From the NCBI RefSeq assembly GCF_000688695.1, contig NZ_JIBQ01000009.1:67532-110901 (forward strand): a stretch of DNA of 43,370 nt, in the 5' to 3' direction. The translations under genes and the position numbers were made by a program. Below the pieces are notes generated by a model that had not been told where the DNA came from, searched no databases, and saw only the letters and a list, made by a program, of their open reading frames with translations. Shown one piece after another: positions 25,374 to 33,655 of the stretch. This DNA is from Lonsdalea quercina subsp. quercina (lineage in GTDB: Bacteria; Pseudomonadota; Gammaproteobacteria; Enterobacterales; Enterobacteriaceae). Position 1 is the stretch's first letter. Every line of letters begins with the position of its first letter.

Positions 25374-26471
25374 ATGAGCGAAAAAACCGAAAAGCCGACC
25401 CCGAAGAAGCTACGTGATGCGCGTCGCAAAGGCGAAGTCGGCCAAAGTCAGGACATTCCCAAGCTGTTGATTAGCGCCGCGCTGCTGGAAATGATCCTGG
25501 CGCTGGTCAATCACGGCATGGAAAAGTTGGAAATGCTGATGCAACTGCCGCTGAAACGTCTGACCGATCCCTTCGGACACGCGGTCAACGAGATCGTCGG
25601 CGAGGCGCTCAGCCTGTTGGCAACGTTATGTTTGCTGACCGTCGCGATTGCGATATTGATGCGAATTGTCGGCGCCTGGATCCAATACGGCCCTTTGTTC
25701 GCCCCCGAGGCGCTTAAAGTCGATTTTAACCGGCTCAATCCCGTCAATCAGATCAAGCAGATGTTTTCTATGCGCAAGCTGACGGAGATGCTGACCAACA
25801 TCCTGAAGACCGTCACCATCGGCATTATCTTTTATCACGTGGTTATCCCGCAGTTGGAGTGGTTGGTCGAACTGGCTTACGGCGACCTGGATGGCTTCTG
25901 GCACGGCGTCGCGGTGGTACTCCAGCGCGTGGAGCGCACGACGCTGGCGGCGCTGCTCGCCCTGGCCGTACTCGACTTCGGACTACAGAAATACTACTTC
26001 CTGAAACAGCAGCGGATGAGTCATGAAGATCTTCGCAACGAACACAAGGATTCCGAGGGCGATCCGCATATGAAAGGCCAGCGTAAGTCGCTGGCGCGCG
26101 ACATCCTTAACGCGCCAGCCAAGCCGCGTCCGGCAGGCAACGTGGAAAATGCCGACTTACTGCTGGTCAACCCTACCCACTACGCGGTGGCGCTGTTTTA
26201 CCGGCCGGGACAAACCCCGCTGCCGCGCATCCTGTGCAAAGGCGAAGATGCGGAGGCGCGCCAGCTCATCGAGCGCGCGCATCAGGCCAACATCCCGGTG
26301 ATTCGCTTCGTCTGGCTTGCCCGCACGCTCTACCGTCAGCCGGAAGGCCGTTACATTCCGAGAGACACGCTACAGGCCGTCGCTCAGGTCTATCGGGTGC
26401 TGCGACAGTTGGAGCAGGACACCTCGCGCATGGCGGAGGTAACCGATATGGATAACGAGCCGGTCAGGTGA
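25374..26471 (+). CDS. hrcU: HrcU (SctU), autocleaving export switch protein
   Basis: This 365-residue FlhB/SctU-family protein has four membrane helices in the first 210 residues and a cytosolic C-terminal domain with the autocleavage site NPTH (266-269, in LLLVNPTHYAVALFY). It starts MSEKTEKPTPKKLRDARRKG, the family N-terminal signature. Cleavage at NPTH allows the switch from pilus to effector export. This is the last hrp gene; no further secretion gene and no clear intrinsic terminator follow before sbmA. Confidence 0.97.
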   Translation: MSEKTEKPTPKKLRDARRKGEVGQSQDIPKLLISAALLEMILALVNHGMEKLEMLMQLPLKRLTDPFGHAVNEIVGEALSLLATLCLLTVAIAILMRIVGAWIQYGPLFAPEALKVDFNRLNPVNQIKQMFSMRKLTEMLTNILKTVTIGIIFYHVVIPQLEWLVELAYGDLDGFWHGVAVVLQRVERTTLAALLALAVLDFGLQKYYFLKQQRMSHEDLRNEHKDSEGDPHMKGQRKSLARDILNAPAKPRPAGNVENADLLLVNPTHYAVALFYRPGQTPLPRILCKGEDAEARQLIERAHQANIPVIRFVWLARTLYRQPEGRYIPRDTLQAVAQVYRVLRQLEQDTSRMAEVTDMDNEPVR

Positions 26472-26715
26472 CGATCGCTTGCTAACAAGACGGAGAAAGT
26501 CGCCCGTCACGCGAGTGGAAAACAGCATGCCATCGGGTAAAAATTTAGAAATAGTTTCAATATAATCCTGCACATCCGTTCACTATCTGGTATTACTCAA
26601 AGCATGGTAATCCATTGAACTCAGCGCAGAATCGCCTGCCCGGCAACGACCGCCGCGATCCGATCGGCAGGCAGCCGACTCTGTGCATCGGCGTTTAACA
26701 GGTAAGACAAACTCT

Positions 26716-27948
26716 ATGTTCAAATCGTTTTTTCCTCATCCCAAACTGTTCTTCTCTTCCGCCGCGATCTGGACGCTGATCTGCATCGCCATCTGGTACG
26801 CTTTCGCCCGCCCTCTGGGGGCCAATCTGCTGAATCTGACCGATCAGCCGCTGCCCACCAGCGCCGCCCGTTTCTGGAGCCCGGCCTTCCTGTGGTTTTA
26901 CGGCTACTATGCGATCGCCGTCGGTCTGTTTTCGGCCTGCTGGTTTATATTCAGCCCGCACCGCTGGCAGCGCTGGTCCATTCTCGGTTCGGCTCTGATT
27001 ATCTTCGTCACCTACTTCTCCGTGGAAGTCGGCGTCGCGGTTAACGCCTGGTACGTGCCCTTCTACGATCTGATCCAGAAAGCGCTCGGCACCCCGCACG
27101 CCGTCACCATCGGCGCGTTCTATCACGAACTGGCGGTCTTTCTGGGGATCGCGCTGTGTGCGGTGGTGGTGGGCGTGCTGAATATGTTTTTCGTCAGCCA
27201 CTACGTCTTTCGCTGGCGAATGGCGATGAACGACTACTACATGACGCACTGGCCTCGGCTACGCCATGTCGAAGGGGCCGCCCAGCGTATCCAGGAAGAC
27301 AGCATGCGCTTCGCATCTACGGTCGAGAGTCTCGGCGTCAATCTGATTCAGTCGGTCATGACGCTGATCGCCTTCCTGCCGGTGCTGATCACGCTTTCCG
27401 TCCACGTCAAAGAAGTGCCGATCCTCGGCCAAATCCCCTATGCGCTCCTTATCGCCGCGCTGATCTGGTCGCTGGCGGGCACCGGGCTGCTGGCCTTTAT
27501 CGGAATCAAACTGCCGGGACTGGAGTTCAATAACCAGCGCGTAGAAGCGGCTTACCGTAAGGAATTGGTCTACGGGGAAGATCATGCCGATCGCGCTACG
27601 CCGCCGACCGTGCGCGAGCTGTTTACCAACGTGCGAAAAAACTACTTCCGGCTGTACTTCCACTACACCTACTTCAACATTGCGCGCGTGCTGTATCTGC
27701 AGGTGGACAACGTCTTCGGGATTGTCGTGTTGCTGCCCTCCATTGTGGCTGGGGCGCTCACGCTGGGCCTGATGTCGCAGATCAACAATGTCTTCGACCA
27801 GGTCCGCAGTTCGTTCCAGTACTTGATCAACTCCTGGACCACGATAGTAGAGCTGCTGTCGATCTATAAACGTCTGCGCAGCTTCGAGTCCATTATTCAG
27901 GACGACGACGCGCCCAATACCGATTACATCTCCTCGCCGGATGCCTGA
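26716..27948 (+). CDS. sbmA: SbmA/BacA-family peptide transporter
   Basis: This 410-residue inner-membrane protein closely matches E. coli SbmA along its length: [13 protein letters not shown] at the start, [20 protein letters not shown]-like and [19 protein letters not shown] segments, then [19 protein letters not shown] and [20 protein letters not shown]. SbmA is a proton-driven importer of antimicrobial and non-ribosomal peptides. The start at 26716 matches the family N-terminus, although an upstream in-frame start exists. A perfect TATAAT at 26561-26566 may be its -10, but its -35 is poor. A BacA/SbmA transporter beside the hrp cluster may help cope with plant peptides. Confidence 0.94.
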   Translation: MFKSFFPHPKLFFSSAAIWTLICIAIWYAFARPLGANLLNLTDQPLPTSAARFWSPAFLWFYGYYAIAVGLFSACWFIFSPHRWQRWSILGSALIIFVTYFSVEVGVAVNAWYVPFYDLIQKALGTPHAVTIGAFYHELAVFLGIALCAVVVGVLNMFFVSHYVFRWRMAMNDYYMTHWPRLRHVEGAAQRIQEDSMRFASTVESLGVNLIQSVMTLIAFLPVLITLSVHVKEVPILGQIPYALLIAALIWSLAGTGLLAFIGIKLPGLEFNNQRVEAAYRKELVYGEDHADRATPPTVRELFTNVRKNYFRLYFHYTYFNIARVLYLQVDNVFGIVVLLPSIVAGALTLGLMSQINNVFDQVRSSFQYLINSWTTIVELLSIYKRLRSFESIIQDDDAPNTDYISSPDA

Positions 27949-27959
27949 TTGCTCCGCCC

Positions 27960-27981
27960 GCGGCAGGCACTCGCCTGCCGC
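27960..27981 (+). terminator. Stem-loop downstream of sbmA
   Basis: A 9-bp perfect GC-rich stem GCGGCAGGC (27960-27968) and GCCTGCCGC (27973-27981) with a 4-nt loop lies 12 bp after the sbmA stop. There is no U tract, so termination strength is uncertain. Confidence 0.55.
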
Positions 27982-28021
27982 CGCACCGTGGCCCCAGTAT
28001 TGCGATCGGGGCGCGCCACCA

Positions 28022-28044
28022 AAACATTAATATTTATAATGTTT
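28022..28044. repeat. AT-rich 8-bp inverted repeat upstream of the DUF4177-yidD pair
   Basis: AAACATTA (28022-28029) and TAATGTTT (28037-28044) are separated by 7 nt. It sits about 130 bp before the DUF4177 gene in a sharply AT-rich stretch. It has the look of an operator for a dimeric regulator, but no family can be named. Confidence 0.4.
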
Positions 28045-28171
28045 ATTACCTTTACCATACGTCATTAAAATATATCACCCTGTTTTTGCACCATTTACAG
28101 CAACGAGCACCGCTTTCACTTATCCACCCCTGGTGATAACATTAAAAAAATTAACATTAAGGATGATAGTG

Positions 28172-28408
28172 ATGTATCAATACAAGATGGTGCAGATCCC
28201 CCCCAATATTTCGGTGAAAGCGCGGGACAACAAACAAGGAATAGCGGCCCAATATCTCGAAAATGTCGTCAACGACTATGCGCTAGACGGATGGGAGTTT
28301 CAGCGCGTCGATACCATCGGCATCGAAGAACAGCCCGGCTGTTTTAGCACCAACAAGACGGGCGTCGTGAACTACTACGTCATCACGTTTCGAAAAAAAC
28401 GCGAATGA
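28172..28408 (+). CDS. DUF4177-family small protein
   Basis: The 78-residue soluble protein (MYQYKMVQIPPNISVKARDN ... NYYVITFRKKRE) fits the DUF4177 family: an N-terminal strand YKMVQIPP, a central helix with YLENVVNDYALDGWEFQRVDTI, and a terminal YYVITFRK strand. The function of this family is unknown. ATG 28172 has AAGGAT upstream; an in-frame start 13 codons earlier lacks one. Its stop overlaps the start of the YidD-family gene (ATGA), so the two proteins are made together. Confidence 0.8.
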   Translation: MYQYKMVQIPPNISVKARDNKQGIAAQYLENVVNDYALDGWEFQRVDTIGIEEQPGCFSTNKTGVVNYYVITFRKKRE

Positions 28409-28635
28409 TATTGCGTGGGTTGAGTCTGCGGCTAATCATGCTGTATCGCAGGTATGCGCCCGACAGGATCCGCGGCCGCTGTCGTTTTCACCCTTCTTGC
28501 TCGACCTACGCGCTGGTGTCTATCCGCCGCTTCGGCGCGCTGTCAGGTTGGAAATTGGCGATAGCGCGCCTGAGGCGCTGCCGGCCGCCCAACGGCGGGG
28601 TGGATTACCCGCCCCGCGCGTCGCGGCCGGAATAA
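28405..28635 (+). CDS. yidD: YidD-family membrane protein insertion factor
   Basis: This 76-residue protein carries the YidD signature: a short amphipathic N-terminus (LSLRLIMLYRRYAPDRIRG), CRFHPSCSTYALVSIRRFGA, then a basic segment and the terminal PPNGGVDYPP. YidD proteins assist YidC-dependent membrane insertion at the inner membrane. Canonical yidD lies between rnpA and yidC near the replication origin. This copy is elsewhere, paired with DUF4177, and is more divergent in its C-terminal half, so it is probably a second YidD; the canonical locus is outside the window and cannot be checked. Confidence 0.82.
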   Translation: MILRGLSLRLIMLYRRYAPDRIRGRCRFHPSCSTYALVSIRRFGALSGWKLAIARLRRCRPPNGGVDYPPRASRPE

Positions 28636-28647
28636 CCCACCTATAAC

Positions 28648-28676
28648 AAAGCCCCGAGCGACGTGCCCGGGGCTTT
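28648..28676. terminator. Bidirectional intrinsic terminator
   Basis: AAAGCCCCG (28648-28656) pairs with CGGGGCTTT (28668-28676) with an 11-nt loop. It sits between the convergent yidD-family gene (+) and the ABC permease (-) and can end both. Confidence 0.75.
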
Positions 28677-28700
28677 ACCGTATACATGACCTCGTCGGTT

Positions 28701-29522
28701 TTAGTGCTGCGCGCCGCGCAGCTTTTCACCGCGACGTCGCAGCACTTCCATCACGATCAGCAATAGCAGCGCGGCCCCCACCATCATCGACGCGGCCGCC
28801 GCGATCGTCGGGTCCAGGTTTTCACGGATCCCGGCAAACATCTGCAGCGGCAACGTGCGCTGTCGCGGACTGGCCAGAAACAGCGTCACAATCACTTCAT
28901 CGAAGGATGTCGCGAACGCGAATAGCGCGCCGGAAAACACGCCGGGCGCGATCAACGGCAACGTGACCTTACGGAAGGCCAGCAGCGGCGGCGCCCCCAG
29001 GCTGGCGGCGGCGCGGGTGAGGTTCTGATCGTAGTTTTTCAGTACGGCCGTGACGGTAATGACCACGAACGGTACTCCCAGCATCGCATGCGCCAGCACC
29101 AAACCCAGATAGCTGTTCAGCAGCGAGAGTTTGGCGAAGAAGAAAAACATGCCGACGGCGACGATCACGACAGGCGCGATCATCGGCGAAATCAGCACCG
29201 CCATGACCAGCGATTTACCACGGAATTCGCCACGCACCAGTCCGACCGCGGCAAGAACGCCCAGCACGGTCGCCAACAACGTCGCCAGCGGCGCAATCAG
29301 CAGACTGTTGCCGAGAGAGCTCAGCCACTCGCTGGAGTGGAAAAACTCGCGATACCAGCGCAGTGAAAAACCGGCCAGCGGATAGCTCAGGAACGATCCC
29401 GCATTGAACGACAGCGGCACGATCACCAGCACGGGTACAATCAGGAACAGCAGCATCGCCGCGCCGTATAAATTAAAGAACGCATTCCACAAACGGATAA
29501 CCAGCGCGCCTTGTTGTCTCAT
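28701..29522 (-). CDS. ABC transporter permease, spermidine/putrescine type (PotI/YdcV-like)
   Basis: This 273-residue inner-membrane permease has six membrane helices and the EAA cytoplasmic loop RAAASLGAPPLLAFRKVTLPLIAPG. The family imports polyamines and related amino compounds such as GABA and 5-aminovalerate. It is the last gene of the unit binding protein-permease-permease and lies 15 bp after the longer permease. The gabT-gabD genes upstream point to GABA or 5-aminovalerate as substrate, in the manner of the Pseudomonas AgtABCD system; this is inference. Confidence 0.88.
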   Translation of the reverse strand: MRQQGALVIRLWNAFFNLYGAAMLLFLIVPVLVIVPLSFNAGSFLSYPLAGFSLRWYREFFHSSEWLSSLGNSLLIAPLATLLATVLGVLAAVGLVRGEFRGKSLVMAVLISPMIAPVVIVAVGMFFFFAKLSLLNSYLGLVLAHAMLGVPFVVITVTAVLKNYDQNLTRAAASLGAPPLLAFRKVTLPLIAPGVFSGALFAFATSFDEVIVTLFLASPRQRTLPLQMFAGIRENLDPTIAAAASMMVGAALLLLIVMEVLRRRGEKLRGAQH

Positions 29523-29537
29523 TTCCCTGTCCTCCAG

Positions 29538-30809
29538 TTATTGCGCGGCAATTTCAGCGTTGGTGCGAGTCACACGGATGTAGACCACATACAGCAAGGT
29601 GACGATCACCAACAGCTGCGTTCCCAGCGCCGCCGCCATCCCCCAGTTCATGGTGGTATTGGTGAAGAATGCTACGAAGTAGCTCAGCATCTGATCGGCC
29701 GGCCCGCCCAGCAACGCGGGCGTGATGTAGTAGCCGATGGCCATCATGAACACCAGCAACGCGCCTGCCGTGACTCCGGCATAGGTCTGCGGCACATACA
29801 CGCGCCAGAAGGCGATAAACGGATGCGCGCCCAGCGAGATGGCGGCGCGAACATAGTTGGGCGAAATCCCCTTCATCACCGCATAGAGCGGCAGGACGAA
29901 AAACGGCATCAGGATGTGCGTCATCGAGATATAAACCCCGACGCGGTTGAACACCAACACCAGAGGATGGTCGATGATATTCAGCGCCAGCAACGAACGG
30001 TTGATGAGACCGCCGGACTGCAACAGCACAATCCAGCTCGCCGTGCGCACGATTAGCGAGGTCCAGAACGGCAGCAATACCAAAATCATCAGCAAATTGG
30101 CGCGATTAGATGGCTGTTTAGCCAGCCAGTACGACAGCGGGTAGCCCAGCCCCACGCACAGCAACGTCACGACACCGGCCATTTTCAGCGTACGCAACAG
30201 TACGTCGATATACAGAGATTGTTCCGGCGGCTGCGCCGTAATCTCTCCTGTCTGCGGATCGACCCGGTGGTCGAACACGGCAAGCAGGTAATAGCTAGTG
30301 AACGGACGGGAGGCGCGTTGGAAGGTTTTCCAGGTGCTTACCTCCCCCCACAAGGGCTGATCGGCGATAAGCTGTTCACGCACCGAGGGAGTGTCGGCAG
30401 GCGGCATTTTGCGCAGCGTCCGGTTCACCAGCGTACGGTACTGACCATCTTCATACCCCAACCGTTTGGTGATCGCTGCCACCTGCCCGCCGCTGCGGGC
30501 CTGACGGAGATCGGCAATCAACGCCTTGAACACGTCCTCATCGGGAACCTCATTGCCCGGCCACGCTTTTAACGCGGCGATAGTGGCGGGCATATGGGTA
30601 CGTAGTTCAGGGTTGGATACGCTCTTGCCCAGAATCGAAAAAATGGGAAACAGAAAGCTGGCCAGGATAAACAGGAACAGCGGCGCGATCAGCAGCAGCG
30701 AACGTTTTTTATAACGCGACTGGGCATGACGCAGCTGCTGTTTCAGGCTGGTGTTTTCCAGTGGCTCGGCCGGTGGCGCGGCGGCCACCCTTTCGTTCTG
30801 GGTCATCAA
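29538..30809 (-). CDS. ABC transporter permease with periplasmic insert (PotH-like)
   Basis: This 423-residue permease is longer than PotH (about 300). After the first membrane helix (LLLIAPLFLFILASFLFPIF) comes an insert of about 130 mostly polar residues with RTLRKMPPADTPSVREQL, predicted to be periplasmic, then the usual permease domain with the EAA loop RAAISLGAHPFIAFWRVYVP. The same long form occurs in AgtABCD-type GABA/5-aminovalerate transporters. A second ATG lies one codon downstream (MMTQ). It is 32 bp after the binding-protein gene. Confidence 0.87.
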   Translation of the reverse strand: MMTQNERVAAAPPAEPLENTSLKQQLRHAQSRYKKRSLLLIAPLFLFILASFLFPIFSILGKSVSNPELRTHMPATIAALKAWPGNEVPDEDVFKALIADLRQARSGGQVAAITKRLGYEDGQYRTLVNRTLRKMPPADTPSVREQLIADQPLWGEVSTWKTFQRASRPFTSYYLLAVFDHRVDPQTGEITAQPPEQSLYIDVLLRTLKMAGVVTLLCVGLGYPLSYWLAKQPSNRANLLMILVLLPFWTSLIVRTASWIVLLQSGGLINRSLLALNIIDHPLVLVFNRVGVYISMTHILMPFFVLPLYAVMKGISPNYVRAAISLGAHPFIAFWRVYVPQTYAGVTAGALLVFMMAIGYYITPALLGGPADQMLSYFVAFFTNTTMNWGMAAALGTQLLVIVTLLYVVYIRVTRTNAEIAAQ

Positions 30810-30841
30810 TTTTCTCCTTACTCTTTCAGACCGTCGCGGGA

Positions 30842-31873
30842 TTACTGCTGAGCAGCCCAGGAATTAAAGCGCTGTTCCAACTCTTCCCCGTGATCGATCC
30901 AAAATTCGGTATCCACTGCCAGAGACTGTTCCAGGTTTTCCGGCGCTGTCGGCAGGTTGGAGCGAATGGCGGCAGGCAGCAGTTCGTTGGTTTTGATATT
31001 GGTAGGGCCGTAGGCGATGTTTTCCGCAAAGACCTTCTGATTTTCCGGCTTATTGGCAAAGGCGATAAATTGTTCCGCCAGCGCTTTGTGTTTCGAGCCT
31101 TTTACGATGGCCCAGCTATCCAGATCGTAAATGCTGTCTTTCCAGACGATATTGATGCCCGGCTTTTCCTTCTGCGCTACGGCCACGCGGCCGTTGTAGG
31201 CGGAGGTCATCACGACATCGCCGGAAACCAGCCACTGCAGCGGCTGTGCGCCGGACTCCCACCACTGGATATTGGCCTTGATTTGATCGAGTTTCTTGAA
31301 CGCGCGATCCACGCCGGCGGGCGTTGCCAGCACTTTATACAGATCTTCACGCTTCACGCCGTCGGCCAGCAGGGCGATTTCCAGCGTGAACTTGGCGCTT
31401 TTACGTAAGGCGCGTTTGCCGGGGAACTTCTGCACATCCCAGAAATCGACCCAGCTGGTCGGCGCCTGTTTCAATTTGTTGGCGTTGTAGGTCAGCACCG
31501 TCGACCAGACGAAGATCCCGGCGCCACATTCGGAAACAGAACCTTTCACAAACTGGGACGGGTCTCCCAGTTTTTTCCAGTCCAGCGGTTCCAGCAGTCC
31601 TTCGTTACAGCCGCGGAGCAGCTCCGGCCCTTCGACTTCAACGATGTCCCAGCTAATCTGGCCGGTTTCAACCATAGCGCGCAAGCGCGCCATTTCGCCG
31701 TTATATTCCCCGGATTCGATCGTGCCCTTGCCCGCCGCCATAAACGGCTTGTAGAACGCTTTGTCCTGCGCATCCTTGTTGGTGCCGCCAAAGGAAATTA
31801 CGGTCAGGTTTTCGGCCCAGGCCTGAGAGCTCATTGCGACAATCAGCGCGGATAAAGCAAATTTTTTCAACAT
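30842..31873 (-). CDS. Periplasmic binding protein of a GABA/polyamine-type ABC transporter
   Basis: This 343-residue protein has a Sec signal peptide (MLKKFALSALIVAMSSQAWA, cleavage after residue 20) and a PotD-like fold (LTVISFGGTNKDAQDKAFYKP near the N-terminus, WDIVEVEGPELLRGCNEGLL, MTSAYNGRVAVAQ, SKHKALAEQFIAFANKPENQ). It captures the ligand for the two permeases encoded after it. Its leader holds a sigma-54 promoter (31974-31990). Ligand is not certain: genomic context favours GABA or 5-aminovalerate over putrescine. Confidence 0.88.
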   Translation of the reverse strand: MLKKFALSALIVAMSSQAWAENLTVISFGGTNKDAQDKAFYKPFMAAGKGTIESGEYNGEMARLRAMVETGQISWDIVEVEGPELLRGCNEGLLEPLDWKKLGDPSQFVKGSVSECGAGIFVWSTVLTYNANKLKQAPTSWVDFWDVQKFPGKRALRKSAKFTLEIALLADGVKREDLYKVLATPAGVDRAFKKLDQIKANIQWWESGAQPLQWLVSGDVVMTSAYNGRVAVAQKEKPGINIVWKDSIYDLDSWAIVKGSKHKALAEQFIAFANKPENQKVFAENIAYGPTNIKTNELLPAAIRSNLPTAPENLEQSLAVDTEFWIDHGEELEQRFNSWAAQQ

Positions 31874-31973
31874 AATCTGGCTCCTGGTAAAAGTGTGAAC
31901 GCAATGCCAAACGGCGGCACTTTAGAGTTGTGTGAACAGTCATTGCTGTGGTGATGAATCCCCTCTTTGTAAA

Positions 31974-31990
31974 AGCATATTTCGTGCCAC
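31974..31990 (-). promoter_or_regulatory. Sigma-54 promoter of the binding-protein/permease operon
   Basis: On the minus strand TGGCACG (31989-31983), AAAT, ATGCT (31978-31974). The -24 half is perfect, the GG-N10-GC spacing is correct, and the -12 half has one mismatch (ATGC for TTGC). The start codon is about 100 bp downstream. Confidence 0.75.
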
Positions 31991-32096
31991 TTTGGGCAAA
32001 AAAGGGGGAATTCAGGCGGCGTTGGGCGGGATAAGGACATCGCCTGAACATGTGCAGTGCGCACGATTTTATAGGGGGAGCGTTCTGGGGAAAATT

Positions 32097-32137
32097 TGCT
32101 TTAGCGTGGTGCATTCAGTGAGTTCGAATGCACCACG
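32097..32137. promoter_or_regulatory. NtrC-like site within a 12-bp inverted repeat
   Basis: TGCTTTAGCGTGGTGCA (32097-32113) matches 12 of 17 bases of the NtrC site TGCACTATATTGGTGCA. It overlaps a perfect 12-bp inverted repeat, CGTGGTGCATTC (32105-32116) and GAATGCACCACG (32126-32137). Distance to the -24 element is about 110 bp, usual for NtrC. The inverted repeat could instead form a hairpin terminating gabT-gabD, although it lacks a T tract. Confidence 0.5.
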
Positions 32138-32184
32138 ATGTAACGGAGAGATGACACGGCATGGTCTTCCGCGTCAGTGCGGCA

Positions 32185-33645
32185 TCAGGCTGTTGGCGTG
32201 AGATCCACGCAAAGATATTTCATCTCCAAATACTCTTCGATGCCGAAGCGCGATCCTTCTCGACCGAGCCCGGACTGTTTGACGCCGCCGAACGGCGCGA
32301 CTTCGTTGGAAATCAGCCCGGTGTTGATGCCGACCATGCCGTACTCAATCGCTTCCGGCACGCGCCACTGACGAACGGCATCACGCGTGAAAACATAGGC
32401 CGCCAGTCCAAACTCGGTGTCGTTCGCCATTGCAACGGCTTCGGCTTCATCCGTAAACGGAAACAGCGGAGCGACCGGACCAAAGGTCTCTTCGCGCGCA
32501 AACCGCATATCGCGCGTGACGTCGCCAATCACCGTCGGGGTGAAGAACGTGCCGCCCAGCGCATGGGACTTGCCGCCCAGCAGCAGCGTGGCGCCTTTCG
32601 TCAACGCGTCGTCGATGTGCTGACGGACTTTGTCGACGGCCTGTTCATCAATCAGCGGACCCTGCGTCACGCCCGGCTCAGTGCCGTCGCCGACCTTGAG
32701 TTTTTTGACTTCTTCGACCAACCGGGCCGCCAGCGCCGGATAAATCCCGCGCTGTACGTAGATCCGATTCGCGCAGACACAGGTCTGCCCGCTGTTGCGA
32801 AACTTGGAGGCCATGATGCCTTTCACCGCCAGTTCAAGGTCGGCGTCATCAAACACGATCACCGGCGCGTTGCCGCCCAGTTCCAGAGACAGTTTTTTCA
32901 CCGTCGGCGCACTTTGGGCCATCAAAATACGGCCGACTTCTGTCGAGCCGGTGAAGCTTAATTTGCGAACGACCGGGCTATCGCACAGCACTTTGCCCAC
33001 CGCCGGCGCTTCGCCGGTGATGACCTGCAGAACGCCGGCGGGAATGCCGGCCTGAACAGCCAATTCACCCAGCGCCAAGGCGGTATACGGCGTCTGTTCG
33101 GCGGGTTTGACGATCATGGTGCAGCCTGCCGCCAGCGCTGGCGCGGCCTTACGGGTAATCATCGCCGCCGGGAAGTTCCACGGGGTGATGGCCGCCGTTA
33201 CGCCGATAGGCTGTTTCAGCACCAGCAGTCGCTGATTAGCCTGCGGAGACTGGAGCACGCTCCCCTCAACGCGTTTGGCCTCTTCCGCAAACCACTCGAT
33301 AAACGCATTGGCATAGCCGATTTCGCCGGACGCTTCCGCCAGAGATTTACCCTGCTCGGCCGTCAGCAACGCCGCCAGATCGGCCTGATTTTCGCGGATC
33401 AGACGCGCCCATTCGAGCAGTACGGCGGCGCGCTCTTTGCCCGTGCGCTGACGCCAGGACGACAGCGCTTTTTCCGCCGCGTCGATCGCTAGTTGAGTCT
33501 GTTCCGCCGTCACCAACGGGATAGTCCCCAGCGTCTCCCCGGTGGCCGGGTTGTTGACGCTGAGCTTTTCGCCGCTCAGGCTATCCTGCCATTGGCCGTC
33601 AATAAGACATGACTGACGAAATAACGTTTTATTTTTCAATTGCAT
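32185..33645 (-). CDS. gabD: GabD, NADP-dependent succinate-semialdehyde dehydrogenase
   Basis: This 486-residue aldehyde dehydrogenase oxidises succinate semialdehyde to succinate. Features are the cofactor-binding SFTGSTEVGRIL, the catalytic glutamate in LELGGNAP, the catalytic cysteine in FRNSGQTCVCANRIYV, and the C-terminal PFGGVKQSGLGREGS. The frame extends 21 codons upstream into gabT, but ATG 33645 has AGGTGG before it and the family N-terminus (MQLKNKTLFRQSCLIDGQW). It lies 10 bp after the gabT stop. It could also act on glutarate semialdehyde, the 5-aminovalerate product. Confidence 0.94.
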   Translation of the reverse strand: MQLKNKTLFRQSCLIDGQWQDSLSGEKLSVNNPATGETLGTIPLVTAEQTQLAIDAAEKALSSWRQRTGKERAAVLLEWARLIRENQADLAALLTAEQGKSLAEASGEIGYANAFIEWFAEEAKRVEGSVLQSPQANQRLLVLKQPIGVTAAITPWNFPAAMITRKAAPALAAGCTMIVKPAEQTPYTALALGELAVQAGIPAGVLQVITGEAPAVGKVLCDSPVVRKLSFTGSTEVGRILMAQSAPTVKKLSLELGGNAPVIVFDDADLELAVKGIMASKFRNSGQTCVCANRIYVQRGIYPALAARLVEEVKKLKVGDGTEPGVTQGPLIDEQAVDKVRQHIDDALTKGATLLLGGKSHALGGTFFTPTVIGDVTRDMRFAREETFGPVAPLFPFTDEAEAVAMANDTEFGLAAYVFTRDAVRQWRVPEAIEYGMVGINTGLISNEVAPFGGVKQSGLGREGSRFGIEEYLEMKYLCVDLTPTA

Positions 33646-33655
33646 GAAGCCACCT

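Larger units (their letters stand above)
31874..32184 (-). other. Regulatory region between gabD and the binding-protein gene
   Basis: This 311-bp gap holds a sigma-54 promoter (31974-31990), an NtrC-like site overlapping a 12-bp inverted repeat (32097-32137) and several GCAC/GTGC half-sites at about 32051-32063. No gene is seen in it. It separates gabT-gabD from the transporter genes as an independent unit. Confidence 0.65.

Noticed and set aside
26561-26566. Perfect TATAAT upstream of sbmA as a definite promoter
   Set aside because: No acceptable -35 at 16-18 bp spacing; noted under sbmA only.
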